Shown: positions 16,141 to 25,785, counted from the first letter of the stretch. The stretch is DNA of 64,000 nucleotides from Chryseobacterium sp. LAM-KRS1 (GCF_013184525.1 NZ_JAAOIZ010000006.1:124001-188000); one strand, 5' to 3'. Notes: generated by a model not told the origin, from the sequence alone. Numbers and translations are program-made.

Positions 16141-17316
16141 ATGATGCTGAGAAAAAAATTATTATCATTACTGGCTGTCTTAGTTTTTGTAGGGAGTGCA
16201 TGGGCTGCAACCCTAAAAATAAAAGTATATAATCCGGGAGCAAAAGCTATTTTTCCGATTACCTCTACTCTTGTATACGGAGATAAAGATGCCATACTGA
16301 TTGATGCACAATTCCAAAAACAATATGCGGAAGAATTGGTAAAGGAAATAAAGGCAACAGGCAAAAATCTGAAAACCGTTTTTATTTCGCACAGCGACCC
16401 TGACTTTTATTTTGGGCTTGATGTTATTAAAAAAGCATTTCCTAACGTAAGGATCATTTCCACTGCGCAGACAGCTTACCTTATTTCAGCTTCTAAAGAT
16501 GATAAGCTGGCAGTATGGAATCCTCAGTTGAAAGCGGATGCTCCCTCAGAGGTTTATGTTCCTCAAGCTGTAGACTCAATTCCCGATTTGGAAGGAAATA
16601 AAATTGAGATCAGACAGAACCCTGACGATCCTGCCCATAGCTTTCTGTGGATTCCTTCGTTAAAAACAATTGTTGGAGGTATTTCCGTTTCTGTAGATTC
16701 TCATATCTGGATGGCAGATACTCAAAACAATGAAGCTATTGATAAATGGATTGCACAGATTGACGCAATGAAGGCTTTGCAACCACAACAAGTTGTTCCG
16801 TCTCATTTTGCGAAACTAAATTTGTCTCCACAATCTCTGGACTTTGTTAAAAAGTATTTAGAAAACTATAAAAAAGCCGTTCATGAGAACAAAAGTTCAG
16901 ATGCTGTAGTGAAATATATGGTGAATCAATATCCGGATCTTCCTGGAAAAGATGAGTTGGGGATGGGCGTTAAGGTATTTTTAGGAGAGATGAACTGGGA
17001 TCTGAAATCGCCATATCCGGCAATCGGAAGAAAGGTTGAAGTGGATTTTGGAAAAGGAAAATTTGTATTGGATTATAAAGATAATAAAACGATGTCTTTT
17101 AGTGGTACAGAAGCTTTTAAAGGTATTTCAGATACTGTTGAGTATACGGCAACTGAGATTGCAAAAAATATATTCATGGTGTATTGGCATGAACCTAAAA
17201 CCGGTGAAAATGTTACCCATATTCAGGATTATAATAAAAACATAATTTATACGAATATTGCTGGAAAAAACGGATCGTTCGATCATTTTAAAGTACCGTT
17301 TAAAATCTTGAAATAA
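16141..17316 (+). CDS. Exported metallo-beta-lactamase-fold protein with degenerate metal site
   Basis: A 391-residue protein. Residues 1-22 form a signal peptide ending SAWAA. An MBL-type domain covers about 25-270: VYGDKDAILIDAQFQ, and VFISHSDPDFYFG where active enzymes have HxHxDH. Only the first His and the Asp remain, so metal binding is weakened or changed. The C-terminal ~100 residues (VEVDFGKGKFVLDYKDNKTM to the end) look like a MoaF-type small beta-barrel. It starts 15 bases after the NAD(P)-binding gene, so it is likely in the same Rrf2-controlled transcript. The substrate is unknown. Confidence 0.75.
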   Translation: MMLRKKLLSLLAVLVFVGSAWAATLKIKVYNPGAKAIFPITSTLVYGDKDAILIDAQFQKQYAEELVKEIKATGKNLKTVFISHSDPDFYFGLDVIKKAFPNVRIISTAQTAYLISASKDDKLAVWNPQLKADAPSEVYVPQAVDSIPDLEGNKIEIRQNPDDPAHSFLWIPSLKTIVGGISVSVDSHIWMADTQNNEAIDKWIAQIDAMKALQPQQVVPSHFAKLNLSPQSLDFVKKYLENYKKAVHENKSSDAVVKYMVNQYPDLPGKDELGMGVKVFLGEMNWDLKSPYPAIGRKVEVDFGKGKFVLDYKDNKTMSFSGTEAFKGISDTVEYTATEIAKNIFMVYWHEPKTGENVTHIQDYNKNIIYTNIAGKNGSFDHFKVPFKILK

Positions 17317-17326
17317 AATAATAGGT

Positions 17327-17362
17327 AAAAACTCGGCTGCCGTCAGGCAGCCGAGTTTTTTT
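17327..17362 (+). terminator. Strong intrinsic terminator after the MBL gene
   Basis: Perfect 15-bp stem (17327-17341 with 17346-17360, core CTCGGCTGCC), loop GTCA, followed by T residues. It ends the Rrf2-linked transcript. Confidence 0.92.
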
Positions 17363-17533
17363 AATCCAATAATTCATTTAGGTATTTGAATTAAAAGACA
17401 TAACGTAGCCGGCAACCTTAGCGGATTCTTGATTGATTAAAATTAAAACGATAGAATATTTGTGTATAAAACTCTCTCAGATATAACGGATTACACAGTC
17501 TCTTTTTCAAGTATAAATTTCGAATAAAACAAC

Positions 17534-17563
17534 AAAAACGGCTGTCTTTTGACAGCCGTTTTT
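17534..17563 (-). terminator. Intrinsic terminator of the M23 peptidase gene
   Basis: Perfect 13-bp stem AAAAACGGCTGTC / GACAGCCGTTTTT, loop TTTT, ending 3 bases from the stop of the minus-strand gene at 17567. It is symmetrical enough to work both ways. Confidence 0.88.
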
Positions 17564-17566
17564 ATA

Positions 17567-18601
17567 TTATAAATTCATAAATAATTTCGGATTCACCGGA
17601 GTATTGTTTTTGTGCACTTCATAATGAAGATGAGGACCTGTGGAACGTCCTGAATTTCCGGATTTGGCAATCACCTGACCTACTTTTACCTTATCGTTTA
17701 CTTTTGCGATCAATTCGGATAAGTGGCCGTATAAAGTTGCCAAGCCATTTCCATGGGAAACAATTACGCAGTTCCCATAACCTCCCTTCTGTCCTGAGAA
17801 AATAATGGTTCCGGCTGCGGCTGCTCTTACATCAGAACCATAAGCAACAGCAATGTCCAGACCTTTATGAAATTGCATCTGATCTGCTTCGGCAGGTGGA
17901 TTATTTTTTTCTGTTGGTGCTGTTTTGGAAGATGACGGATTGGCGGCTAAGGTTTTTGTAGAGGTTGATGCAGCGGATGGAGTAGCGGTGTTGGTTGCTT
18001 TTGGAGTAACCATTACTTTTACCTCTCTTTTATTTCCGTAACTGTCTGTCAATTCAATGATCTTTTCAACAGGTTCGGCTTTCACTTCTGGTTTTGGAGC
18101 TGCGGCAACTGCTGGTTTAGAATCTGCAACCGCACTTGTCCTTACGGAAGCATAGACGGTCTTAAATGGAATAGGATTTTTTCTGACTCCAAAATTGGAC
18201 GAAATATATCCGTCAGTTGGCATTCCCAATGGAACCTGCATCAGTTTTTTTTGTAAATCCATTAAATATTGACTGTAACGGTTGGCTTGTTTGGCCAGAT
18301 AGACAGAGTTTGAAATACTATCTTTACTCAGAAACATCAGCTTTTCACTAGGAACATCTTTAGACTTCAGGAATGAGTTAAGCTGTGCTACGGTTTGATC
18401 TACTAAAGTAAGATCTGTTTTCATTTTTAAGTAATCTACACTGTCTTTTTCAGTGTTTATTTTTACAAGGTTTACTTCGTATGTTTTATCATCCTTTTCG
18501 GAAGATAACTTAGCTATAAAGATGCCTTGAGCAAAAACTACCAGTAAAAGTCCTCCCAGGAGTATATTTACCTTCTTTTTGCTGCTTAGAAATTTATTCA
18601 T
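17567..18601 (-). CDS. M23-family membrane-anchored peptidase
   Basis: A 344-residue cell-wall hydrolase or regulator. A single membrane anchor lies at residues ~11-31 (VNILLGGLLLVVFAQGIFIA). It is followed by a helical periplasmic region to about residue 140 and a Pro/Ala/Thr-rich linker at about 165-235. The C-terminal M23 (LytM) domain carries HKGLDIAVAYG (about 241) and HLHYEV (about 322), so the zinc ligands His-x3-Asp and HxH are intact. Active M23 enzymes cut peptidoglycan cross-links. The long low-complexity linker is consistent with reach through the periplasm. Confidence 0.92.
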   Translation of the reverse strand: MNKFLSSKKKVNILLGGLLLVVFAQGIFIAKLSSEKDDKTYEVNLVKINTEKDSVDYLKMKTDLTLVDQTVAQLNSFLKSKDVPSEKLMFLSKDSISNSVYLAKQANRYSQYLMDLQKKLMQVPLGMPTDGYISSNFGVRKNPIPFKTVYASVRTSAVADSKPAVAAAPKPEVKAEPVEKIIELTDSYGNKREVKVMVTPKATNTATPSAASTSTKTLAANPSSSKTAPTEKNNPPAEADQMQFHKGLDIAVAYGSDVRAAAAGTIIFSGQKGGYGNCVIVSHGNGLATLYGHLSELIAKVNDKVKVGQVIAKSGNSGRSTGPHLHYEVHKNNTPVNPKLFMNL

Positions 18602-18636
18602 ATTTCTTCAGTTAGTATTAAAACAGTATTAGCCTG

Positions 18637-18644
18637 CAAATTTA
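18637..18644 (-). promoter_or_regulatory. -7 promoter box of the M23 gene
   Basis: On the minus strand reads TAAATTTG, matching TAnnTTTG, 35 bases before the ATG at 18601. Confidence 0.5.
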
Positions 18645-18797
18645 ATTAAAAAACAGTTTTATGAATTATTTTTAATTAAAATTTACTTATTTCTGTATTT
18701 AACGTGGATTTAAAGGTTTAATTGTGTGAAAGTGTTAATGTTTTCAAAAAATTAGGTTTTATCACGCTCCGAAAGAGTTCTTAATTTTTTGTTTTAA

Positions 18798-18805
18798 TAT
18801 CTTTG
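18798..18805 (+). promoter_or_regulatory. -7 promoter box of gpsA
   Basis: TATCTTTG matches TAnnTTTG and lies 17 bases before the ATG at 18823; the -33 element is unclear. Confidence 0.55.
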
Positions 18806-18822
18806 CAGTTCACATTTCAATT

Positions 18823-19863
18823 ATGGCGAAAAAGAAAACTATTTCAGAATCTTCAAATCCGAAAAAGAATAAAAGTGAAGTTTCCGTAGGAGTGGTAGGA
18901 AGTGGAAGTTTTGCAACTGCGATTGTAAAAATGCTTGTTGAAAACTGTAAAGTAGTACATTGGTGTGTACGAAGTGAATTTGTAAAAGGAGCTATTGAGC
19001 TTCGCGGGCACAATCCTACTTATTTAACTGCAGTTAACTTTAATCTTAAAAATTTAAAACTGACAACTGATATCAATGAGCTTGTTACAGCCTGTGATAT
19101 TATTGTACTGGCAACTCCTTCTATTTATCTTTCAGATACATTGGATAAGATGACCTGCGATTATAAAGATAAAATTTTTGTTTCTGCAATTAAAGGGATC
19201 ATTCCTAAAGTAAACGATGTGGTTGCTCATTATCTGAGAGATGAATTTCAGATAGGATTCCGAAATCAGGCGGTAATTGCCGGACCTTGTCATGCTGAAG
19301 AAGTGGCAATGGAGCGTCTTTCTTATCTTACCGTAGCCACTGTAGAGGATGAAGTTTCCGAGAAACTGTTGAACATCTTTAATTCCGATTTTATAAAAGT
19401 CCACTCAAGTAAAGATATCTTAGGGAACGAATACAGTGCAATCCTTAAAAATATTTTCGCCATTGGTGCAGGAATAGCAAGTGGCTTGGGTTATGGAGAC
19501 AACTTCACGGCCGTATTTGTGTCGAATGCGATCAGAGAAATGGAAACATTCCTTGAAGCCATATATGAGGCACCGAGAGATGTTAATGAAAGTGCCTATC
19601 TAGGAGACTTATTGGTGACGGCCTATTCATTGTTTTCCAGAAACAGAAGTTTAGGGAATCTGATCGGAAAAGGATACACTGTAAAATCTGCTATCCAGTC
19701 CATGAACATGGTAGCAGAAGGATACTACGCAGCTAACTCTATTTATAAAACGGCTAAACAAAAAAATCTGAAACTTCCGATTGTTGATACCATTTATGGA
19801 ATTCTGTATGAAGGTAAAAATGCAGAAAAACAGTTTAAAAAGCTGACCGCAAAATTGAACTAA
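18823..19863 (+). CDS. gpsA: NAD(P)+-dependent glycerol-3-phosphate dehydrogenase
   Basis: A 346-residue cytoplasmic enzyme that makes sn-glycerol 3-phosphate from dihydroxyacetone phosphate for phospholipids. After a basic start of about 20 residues the Rossmann motif VGVVGSGSFATAIV appears. VIAGPCHAEEVAMERLSYLTVA follows, and then the substrate-site region GNEYSAILKNIFAIGAGIASGLGYGDN with the catalytic Lys (in LKN). Length and order suit GpsA of Bacteroidota. The gene is alone, with its own promoter and terminator. Confidence 0.94.
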   Translation: MAKKKTISESSNPKKNKSEVSVGVVGSGSFATAIVKMLVENCKVVHWCVRSEFVKGAIELRGHNPTYLTAVNFNLKNLKLTTDINELVTACDIIVLATPSIYLSDTLDKMTCDYKDKIFVSAIKGIIPKVNDVVAHYLRDEFQIGFRNQAVIAGPCHAEEVAMERLSYLTVATVEDEVSEKLLNIFNSDFIKVHSSKDILGNEYSAILKNIFAIGAGIASGLGYGDNFTAVFVSNAIREMETFLEAIYEAPRDVNESAYLGDLLVTAYSLFSRNRSLGNLIGKGYTVKSAIQSMNMVAEGYYAANSIYKTAKQKNLKLPIVDTIYGILYEGKNAEKQFKKLTAKLN

Positions 19864-19892
19864 AACGACTTGAAAATTACAGGACAGAATAT

Positions 19893-19921
19893 AAACATCA
19901 GCAATTTGCTGATGTTTTTTT
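19893..19921 (+). terminator. Intrinsic terminator of gpsA
   Basis: Stem AAACATCAGC / GCTGATGTTT (19893-19902 with 19908-19917) and a run of T. Confidence 0.85.
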
Positions 19922-20093
19922 ATTGGAGACTATTTTTACCGGGGCACAGATCTTTGATTCAATTCAGTGTATATAAAAACGGAATGCAATCTGTCTTGTA
20001 TCTGAAATGTATTGGTAAATAGTAAGGACTTGTTATATTCCGAACTTACCATATGATAATATTTCAAGAGATTACATTTTGTAAATTAGATAT

Positions 20094-21116
20094 ATGAAAA
20101 AGATAGGATTTTTATCGTTTGGACATTGGGGAAATCATCCTTCATATGATACCAAAACAGCAGGTGACACTTTGTTACAATCCATAGATCTGGCTGTAGC
20201 TGCAGAAGAAATTGGAATTGACGGAGCGTACTTTCGAGTGCATCATTTCGCTAACCAGTTGGCGTCGCCGTTTCCTTTGTTAGCGGCTATTGGTGCCAAA
20301 ACCAAAAAAATTGAAATAGGAACGGGTGTCATCGATATGCGGTATGAAAACCCATTGTATATGGTAGAAGATGCCGGCGCAGCAGATTTGATTTCTGGAG
20401 GCCGGTTACAATTAGGCATCAGTAGAGGTTCACCAGAACAGGTCATTGATGGTTGGCGATACTTCGGATATGATTTGGAAGATGGACAATCAGATGTTGA
20501 TATGGGACGTCGTAAAGGTTTGGAGTTTTTTGATTTGTTGAGAGGAGAAGGGTTTGCTCAACCTAATCCTAATCCGATGTTTCCTAATCCTCCAGGATTA
20601 TTGCGTATAGAACCCCATTCTGAAGGATTACGTGATCGCATTTGGTGGGGCTCTGCTTCGGATGCCACTGCAGTTTGGGCGGGAGAAACCGGTATGAATC
20701 TGCAAAGCTCTACTTTGAAGTTTGATGAAAGTGGAAAACCTTTTCACATTCAGCAGGCTGAACAAATTCGTTTGTATAGAGAGGCTTATAAAAAAGCAGG
20801 ACATACACGGACCCCGAGAGTTTCTGTGAGCCGGTCTATTTTCGCAATCGTCAACGATCAGGATAGATATTATTTCGGGCATGAAGCCGACAGAACAGAT
20901 AAAATAGGTGTTTTAGAGGGGAACCAACGTGCTATTTTCGGAAGAAGTTATGCTGCTGAACCGGAACAGCTCATTAAGGAGTTGGCTCAGGATGAAGCCA
21001 TTCAGGAAGCAGATACTTTATTATTGACAATTCCCAATACATTGGGTGTGGATTACAATGTACATGTACTTGAATCCATTTTGAAATATGTGGCTCCTGA
21101 ATTGGGCTGGCGTTAA
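20094..21116 (+). CDS. LLM-class flavin-dependent oxidoreductase
   Basis: A 340-residue (beta/alpha)8-barrel flavin protein of the luciferase-like monooxygenase group. It has IGIDGAYFRVHHF near residue 40, IEIGTGVIDMRYENPLYMVEDAGAADLISGGRLQLGISRGSPE near 65-115 (family signature with the flavin-binding GRLQLGISRG), and DTLLLTIPNTLGVDYNVHVLESI at the end. Such enzymes use reduced flavin from a reductase to oxidise small molecules; the substrate is unknown. A flavin monooxygenase gene starts 10 bases after its stop, so the two probably act on one pathway. Confidence 0.88.
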   Translation: MKKIGFLSFGHWGNHPSYDTKTAGDTLLQSIDLAVAAEEIGIDGAYFRVHHFANQLASPFPLLAAIGAKTKKIEIGTGVIDMRYENPLYMVEDAGAADLISGGRLQLGISRGSPEQVIDGWRYFGYDLEDGQSDVDMGRRKGLEFFDLLRGEGFAQPNPNPMFPNPPGLLRIEPHSEGLRDRIWWGSASDATAVWAGETGMNLQSSTLKFDESGKPFHIQQAEQIRLYREAYKKAGHTRTPRVSVSRSIFAIVNDQDRYYFGHEADRTDKIGVLEGNQRAIFGRSYAAEPEQLIKELAQDEAIQEADTLLLTIPNTLGVDYNVHVLESILKYVAPELGWR

Positions 21117-21126
21117 AAAATCTGAA

Positions 21127-22215
21127 ATGGCGGGAAAAATTTGGTATAAAACAAAAATTGCAGTTATTGGAGCCGGGCAAGCCGGACTTTCTACAGCATA
21201 TCACCTCAAAAAAATGGGACTGGAAATCGGTCGGGATTTTATTATTTTAGATGCTGCACCTTCAGCTGGAGGTGCATGGCAATCCCGTTGGGACTCCCTG
21301 ACCTTGAGTACAGTAAACCGCATTCATGATCTGCCGGGAATGTCATTTGAAGAAACTATTCAGGGAGATGAAAAGGAAGTTCGTGCTAATATTGCCGTTC
21401 CGCATTATTATGATTTGTATGAGAAAGAGTTTGGGTTACAGGTCTATCGGCCCGTAAAGGTTGAAAAAGTGAGCCTGAACGGAGAACGGTTTTATATTGA
21501 TACATCATCCGTTTCCTTTTCTGCATTAGGCATCATTAACGCTACGGGAACCTGGGAAAATCCATACATCCCGGAATATCCGGGTGCTAAGCTTTTTAAG
21601 GGCGAACAGCTACATACTCGGAATTTTAAAAATGCTGAATACTTCAGGGGAAAACACGTGGTCATTGTCGGAGGTGGTATTTCTGCGATTCAATTGCTGG
21701 ATCAGATTTCAAAAGTAACCACCACTACATGGGTTACACGAAGGCCTCCGGAATTTCGTGAAGGACCGTTTGATGATATGGCCGGGAGTTTAGCAGTTGC
21801 GATGGTTGATAAAAGAGTGAGAAGCGGATTATTGCCAACATCTGTTGTTTCGGTAACGGGCTTACCTGTTACTGATGAAATTAAAAATATGGAAAAAAGA
21901 GGTGTTCTCAAACGGTTTCCTATGTTCAGCGAGATTACGGAAGAAGGTGTTAAATGGGAAGATGGAAGACAGGAAAAAGCTGATGTCATTCTTTGGAATA
22001 CGGGTTTCCGCTGGTCTCTGTCTCATTTAGATGCTGTTTTGCCTAAGGAAGAAGGTGGAGGTATCATCATGTCCGGAAGACTTGCCACTGAAGTTTCAAA
22101 AGAGCCGAGAATTCATTTGGTGGGTTATGGACCTTCAGCTTCCACTATCGGAGCAAACAGAGCTGGAAGTGCTGCGGCAAGGGAATTGGTTAAGACGCTA
22201 GGAATTGAGAAGTAA
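21127..22215 (+). CDS. FAD-dependent NAD(P)-binding monooxygenase (CzcO/FMO-like)
   Basis: A 362-residue two-dinucleotide-site flavoprotein. The FAD motif IAVIGAGQAGLSTAYHL is near residue 10. GAWQSRWDSLTLST is typical of the CzcO/FMO group, ATGTWENPYIPEYPGA resembles the FMO/BVMO signature region, and VVIVGGGISAIQLL near residue 180 is the NAD(P) site. I chose ATG 21127 (MAGKIWYKTK), 10 bases after the LLM gene; an earlier in-frame ATG at 21088 would overlap that gene and adds unconserved residues. Substrate unknown. Confidence 0.88.
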   Translation: MAGKIWYKTKIAVIGAGQAGLSTAYHLKKMGLEIGRDFIILDAAPSAGGAWQSRWDSLTLSTVNRIHDLPGMSFEETIQGDEKEVRANIAVPHYYDLYEKEFGLQVYRPVKVEKVSLNGERFYIDTSSVSFSALGIINATGTWENPYIPEYPGAKLFKGEQLHTRNFKNAEYFRGKHVVIVGGGISAIQLLDQISKVTTTTWVTRRPPEFREGPFDDMAGSLAVAMVDKRVRSGLLPTSVVSVTGLPVTDEIKNMEKRGVLKRFPMFSEITEEGVKWEDGRQEKADVILWNTGFRWSLSHLDAVLPKEEGGGIIMSGRLATEVSKEPRIHLVGYGPSASTIGANRAGSAAARELVKTLGIEK

Positions 22216-22406
22216 ATTGATGTCTAATTAGAAGCATTTCGTATTCATCAATCCATAACCTGAATGGTGTAAAAATTTAACCTAAAATTTTGTACTTTTT
22301 CTAGTGCAGATACAGGTTAGATATTCTTAATAACTTTTGTGTTAAAATCCTTAAACGCAATCTTCTTTTTAAAACTTTTCACGAAATTAGTAGTAAATTT
22401 TATGTT

Positions 22407-23912
22407 ATGTCACATTCGCTTATAAGCAGAACGCCAAAACCAAAATATGACGTTGTACTCATTGGGGGTGGTATCATGAGTGCCACTTTAGCCACATTAC
22501 TCCACGAATTTGATCCCGATCTGGAGATCGCAATTTTTGAAAGGCTTGGCAGGTTTGCCAAAGAAAGTACAGCAGCCTGGAATAATGCCGGAACAGGGCA
22601 TTCAGCATTTTGCGAATTGAATTATACTCCGGAAAAAGAAGATGGGACCATTGATATTTCAAAGGCAGAAAGTATTGCAGAACAATTTGAAATTTCCAAA
22701 CAATTTTGGTCCTATTTACTTCAAAAGGGATATATCAAAGATCCAAAAGATTTTATCAATTCATGTCCTCACATGAGTCTGGTATTTGGAGATAAGGACG
22801 CAGAATACCTGAGAAAGCGCCATGATAAGATGGTGAAATCCGTTTTATTTAAAGGAATGGAGTATTCTACGGATCATGAAAAACTGCGGGAATGGATTCC
22901 CTTAGTGATGAGCAAGAGAAATGCTTCTGAAGTAATGGCAGCAACCAAAATGGATCTGGGAACGGATGTTAATTTTGGTTCCCTTACCCGAAAAATGGGA
23001 AGACATTTATTAGAAGATTCCAATGTAGAGGTTTTTTTATATCATGAAGTAAAAGATATTGATCCCAGAGAAAATGGACAATGGGAAATGAAGGTTAAAG
23101 ACAGGATTCACAATCACAAACAAGAAGTAGTTGCAGATTTTGTATTCATCGGTGCCGGAGGTTATGCGCTTCCGTTGCTTGATAGTTCAGATATTAAGGA
23201 AAGTGAAGGGTATGGAGGTTTTCCTGTTTCGGGTGAATGGCTGGTAACGCATAATCCTGAGCTGGTAGAAAAACATCAGGCTAAGGTATACACACAGGCT
23301 ACAGTAGATGCTCCGCCAATGTCTGTTCCTCACCTTGACCTTAGAATTATTGACGGTAAAAAAGCACTCCTGTTTGGACCTTTCGCCGGCTTTTCAACCA
23401 AGTTTTTAAAAGAGGGTAGTTATCTTGACCTTCCTGAAAGTGTGAATACAAAAAACATACGATCCCTTTTCGGGGCCTGGTGGCATAATATTCCTTTGAC
23501 AAAATATCTAATTCAGCAGGTAGCCATGACGAAAGCTCAAAGGATGCAGCATTTAAGAGAGTTTGTTAAAGATGCCAATGAACCAGACTGGGAATTAAAA
23601 GTAGCCGGACAAAGAGTTCAGGTTATTAAAAAAGATGAAAAGGAAGGCGGAAAACTGGAATTCGGAACCGAAGTGGTTGTTAATAAGAGTGGAACCATTG
23701 CCTCTTTACTGGGAGCTTCACCGGGAGCTTCTACTGCTGTTTATGCTATGCTTAATGTTCTTGAGAAGTGCTTCGGTGAAAAACTTCACGGGGAGTGGAA
23801 AGACAAATTAGTGGAAATGATCCCTTCTTACGGACAAAAACTTGCAGATAATCCTGAACTTACAGATAAAGTGAGAGCTTATACGAAAGAGAAGCTGGAG
23901 CTCCATTATTAG
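22407..23912 (+). CDS. mqo: Malate:quinone oxidoreductase
   Basis: A 501-residue peripheral membrane flavoprotein that oxidises malate to oxaloacetate and passes electrons to quinone in the TCA cycle. The FAD motif is VVLIGGGIMSATLATLL (about residue 16). ERLGRFAKESTAAWNNAGTGHSAFCELNYTPE is diagnostic for Mqo, as are SLTRKMGRHLLE and LFGPFAGFSTKFLKEGS. The sequence ends with the GASPGASTAVYAML block. Full length. No membrane segment is expected. It forms a single-gene unit with a terminator downstream. Confidence 0.96.
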   Translation: MSHSLISRTPKPKYDVVLIGGGIMSATLATLLHEFDPDLEIAIFERLGRFAKESTAAWNNAGTGHSAFCELNYTPEKEDGTIDISKAESIAEQFEISKQFWSYLLQKGYIKDPKDFINSCPHMSLVFGDKDAEYLRKRHDKMVKSVLFKGMEYSTDHEKLREWIPLVMSKRNASEVMAATKMDLGTDVNFGSLTRKMGRHLLEDSNVEVFLYHEVKDIDPRENGQWEMKVKDRIHNHKQEVVADFVFIGAGGYALPLLDSSDIKESEGYGGFPVSGEWLVTHNPELVEKHQAKVYTQATVDAPPMSVPHLDLRIIDGKKALLFGPFAGFSTKFLKEGSYLDLPESVNTKNIRSLFGAWWHNIPLTKYLIQQVAMTKAQRMQHLREFVKDANEPDWELKVAGQRVQVIKKDEKEGGKLEFGTEVVVNKSGTIASLLGASPGASTAVYAMLNVLEKCFGEKLHGEWKDKLVEMIPSYGQKLADNPELTDKVRAYTKEKLELHY

Positions 23913-23956
23913 TATAGATAAAAGATATTAGAAATAAATTTCTTTTATAAGTAAAC

Positions 23957-23986
23957 GCCCTCATTGAAATTGATGAGGGCTTTTTT
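23957..23986 (+). terminator. Intrinsic terminator of mqo
   Basis: Stem GCCCTCAT / ATGAGGGC (23957-23964 with 23973-23980) followed by six T. Confidence 0.85.
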
Positions 23987-24113
23987 GGGGTGGAATTTGG
24001 ATGAAGTATTATCTATCAGTATTGTAAAGACTTATTTTATGTGACAGAAGTAATGGATGATAAAATTCACATTAAATCTTCTTATATTTCTTTTTAACGT
24101 GAAGTAAAAGGGT

Positions 24114-24121
24114 TATTTTTG
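24114..24121 (+). promoter_or_regulatory. -7 promoter box for the RHS/T9SS island
   Basis: TATTTTTG matches TAnnTTTG, 27 bases before the ATG at 24149. It is the only promoter-like element seen before the four-gene run to 35770, whose gaps are 4-8 bases if the GTG at 25786 is used. Confidence 0.55.
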
Positions 24122-24148
24122 CATTCTTTATTAAATTAAACACAAGGC

Positions 24149-25777
24149 ATGAAAAAACTCTACTTCAGTGTACTTTCTATGTGCATTATTTCCGGGCTAT
24201 CAGCTCAGGAAGTGGTTTGGCAAAAAGATATCAAATCTTCTACCCAGGATTTCCTAAGCCAGGTAACCACAACAATCGATCAGCAGTATTTGATAACAGG
24301 AAGTGTCATACAGGCGGGAAACCAGAAGAAAGATGCAGGAAGCAATACCCAGCAAAATAGTGGTTACGACTTTCATTTGGTGAAGCTGAACCAACAGGGA
24401 GATCAGGTTTGGGAAAAGTATTTCTCCGGAAACAATCATGATTATTTGTCTTCTACCGTAGCTACCCAGGAAGGAGGCTTTTTAATTTCAGGAACCTCAT
24501 ATTCCGGAAAGGGATCGGATAAAAAAGATGAATCGAAAGGAGGATCAGATATCTGGCTCATTAGGATTAATGAATTTGGAGATGAATTGTGGCAGAAGAC
24601 TTTGGGAACAAGTGCTGATGAAGAAGCCAGATCGGTTATCCAAACTACAGATTTAGGATTTGTTGTAGCCGGAAATGTTCAGAATGCATCCAAAGGTTAT
24701 GGTTCAAAAGATATCCTGGTTATCAGACTCGATAAAAATGGAAAAGAACTCTCACAACTTATTTTAGGAGGAAGGGGATTAGACGAAGTGGAGAAGATGA
24801 TCCCAACAAGAGATGGTGGTGCTTTGTTAGGGATGTATTCAAGAAGTTCAGAGTTTCGTGTTTCCGATTCCGGGAATCAAAACTCAGCTACAGGAACCTC
24901 AGATTCCATATCCCGCTATGCAAAAACCACTGAAAACTTTGGTGAAGGAGACTACTGGATCATAAAACTAAACAAAGAGGGAAAGGTAGAATGGGAAAAG
25001 AATTATGGAGGAAAAGGAGATGACCATCTAAGAACACTGGCTTTAACCTCAAACGGTTATATCATTGGAGGAGAATCCAGAAGTGAAAGATCCGGAAACA
25101 AGACGGTAGGAATAGAAGAAGGAACAGATTTGTGGTTGGTTTCTTTAAATGAAAGAGGAGATGAACAGTGGCAGAAATCCTACAATTTCAAAAACAGGGA
25201 TGTTTTGATGGGTATGAGTGTGATACAGAGCCAGGAATCAAGAGCCGGGAATCAAGAGGTTACCAAAGGAATATTGTTGGGTGGATATACTCAGGCAGAA
25301 GGAAGAATAGAAACAGATGATGAAACATTCTGGATGCTGTATTTGGACAGTACTGGAAATGAACAGTGGAGAAAGCATGTGAAGGGAGAATCCAGAAAGA
25401 GAGAGGAGAGATTATCGGATATTAAGCTGAACAGAGATGGTTCCATCATTTTAGCAGGAACCAGTGCAGAGGAATTAGGGAAGGAGAACTGGAAGATCCT
25501 GAAGTTGGGAGATAAACAACTGGATCAGTTGATTGAAAAACAGGATATCAAGATCTACCCGAATCCGGTATCAGATTATACTTATGTAGAAATAGGTCTT
25601 GAATTTAAGGAAGCGGATATTACTTTGTATGATATGGGCGGAAGACAGCTTCAGAATCTAAAAACCAAGAATAAGGTAACTAAGATTAATACGCAGCCAT
25701 TGATACAAGGTGCTTACCTGGTGGTGATCAAGACGGATACGAATAAAACAGCGAATGCTAAATTGATTAAAAAATAA
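24149..25777 (+). CDS. Secreted repeat protein with T9SS type A sorting domain
   Basis: A 542-residue secreted protein. Signal peptide residues 1-19 (MKKLYFSVLSMCIISGLSA, then QEVVW). About seven beta-propeller-like repeats of roughly 55-60 residues follow, each with a core like D-hydrophobic-WLI(R/K)LN..G..W(Q/E)K..GG. The C-terminal ~75 residues form a T9SS type A sorting domain (KIYPNPVSDYTYVEI, ITLYDMGGRQLQNL, LIQGAYLVVIKT). It should be exported by Sec and then passed to the cell surface by T9SS. It precedes the RHS-type genes with no terminator between. Function unknown; a surface or adhesion role is inference. Confidence 0.85.
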   Translation: MKKLYFSVLSMCIISGLSAQEVVWQKDIKSSTQDFLSQVTTTIDQQYLITGSVIQAGNQKKDAGSNTQQNSGYDFHLVKLNQQGDQVWEKYFSGNNHDYLSSTVATQEGGFLISGTSYSGKGSDKKDESKGGSDIWLIRINEFGDELWQKTLGTSADEEARSVIQTTDLGFVVAGNVQNASKGYGSKDILVIRLDKNGKELSQLILGGRGLDEVEKMIPTRDGGALLGMYSRSSEFRVSDSGNQNSATGTSDSISRYAKTTENFGEGDYWIIKLNKEGKVEWEKNYGGKGDDHLRTLALTSNGYIIGGESRSERSGNKTVGIEEGTDLWLVSLNERGDEQWQKSYNFKNRDVLMGMSVIQSQESRAGNQEVTKGILLGGYTQAEGRIETDDETFWMLYLDSTGNEQWRKHVKGESRKREERLSDIKLNRDGSIILAGTSAEELGKENWKILKLGDKQLDQLIEKQDIKIYPNPVSDYTYVEIGLEFKEADITLYDMGGRQLQNLKTKNKVTKINTQPLIQGAYLVVIKTDTNKTANAKLIKK

Positions 25778-25785
25778 ACTAAACA

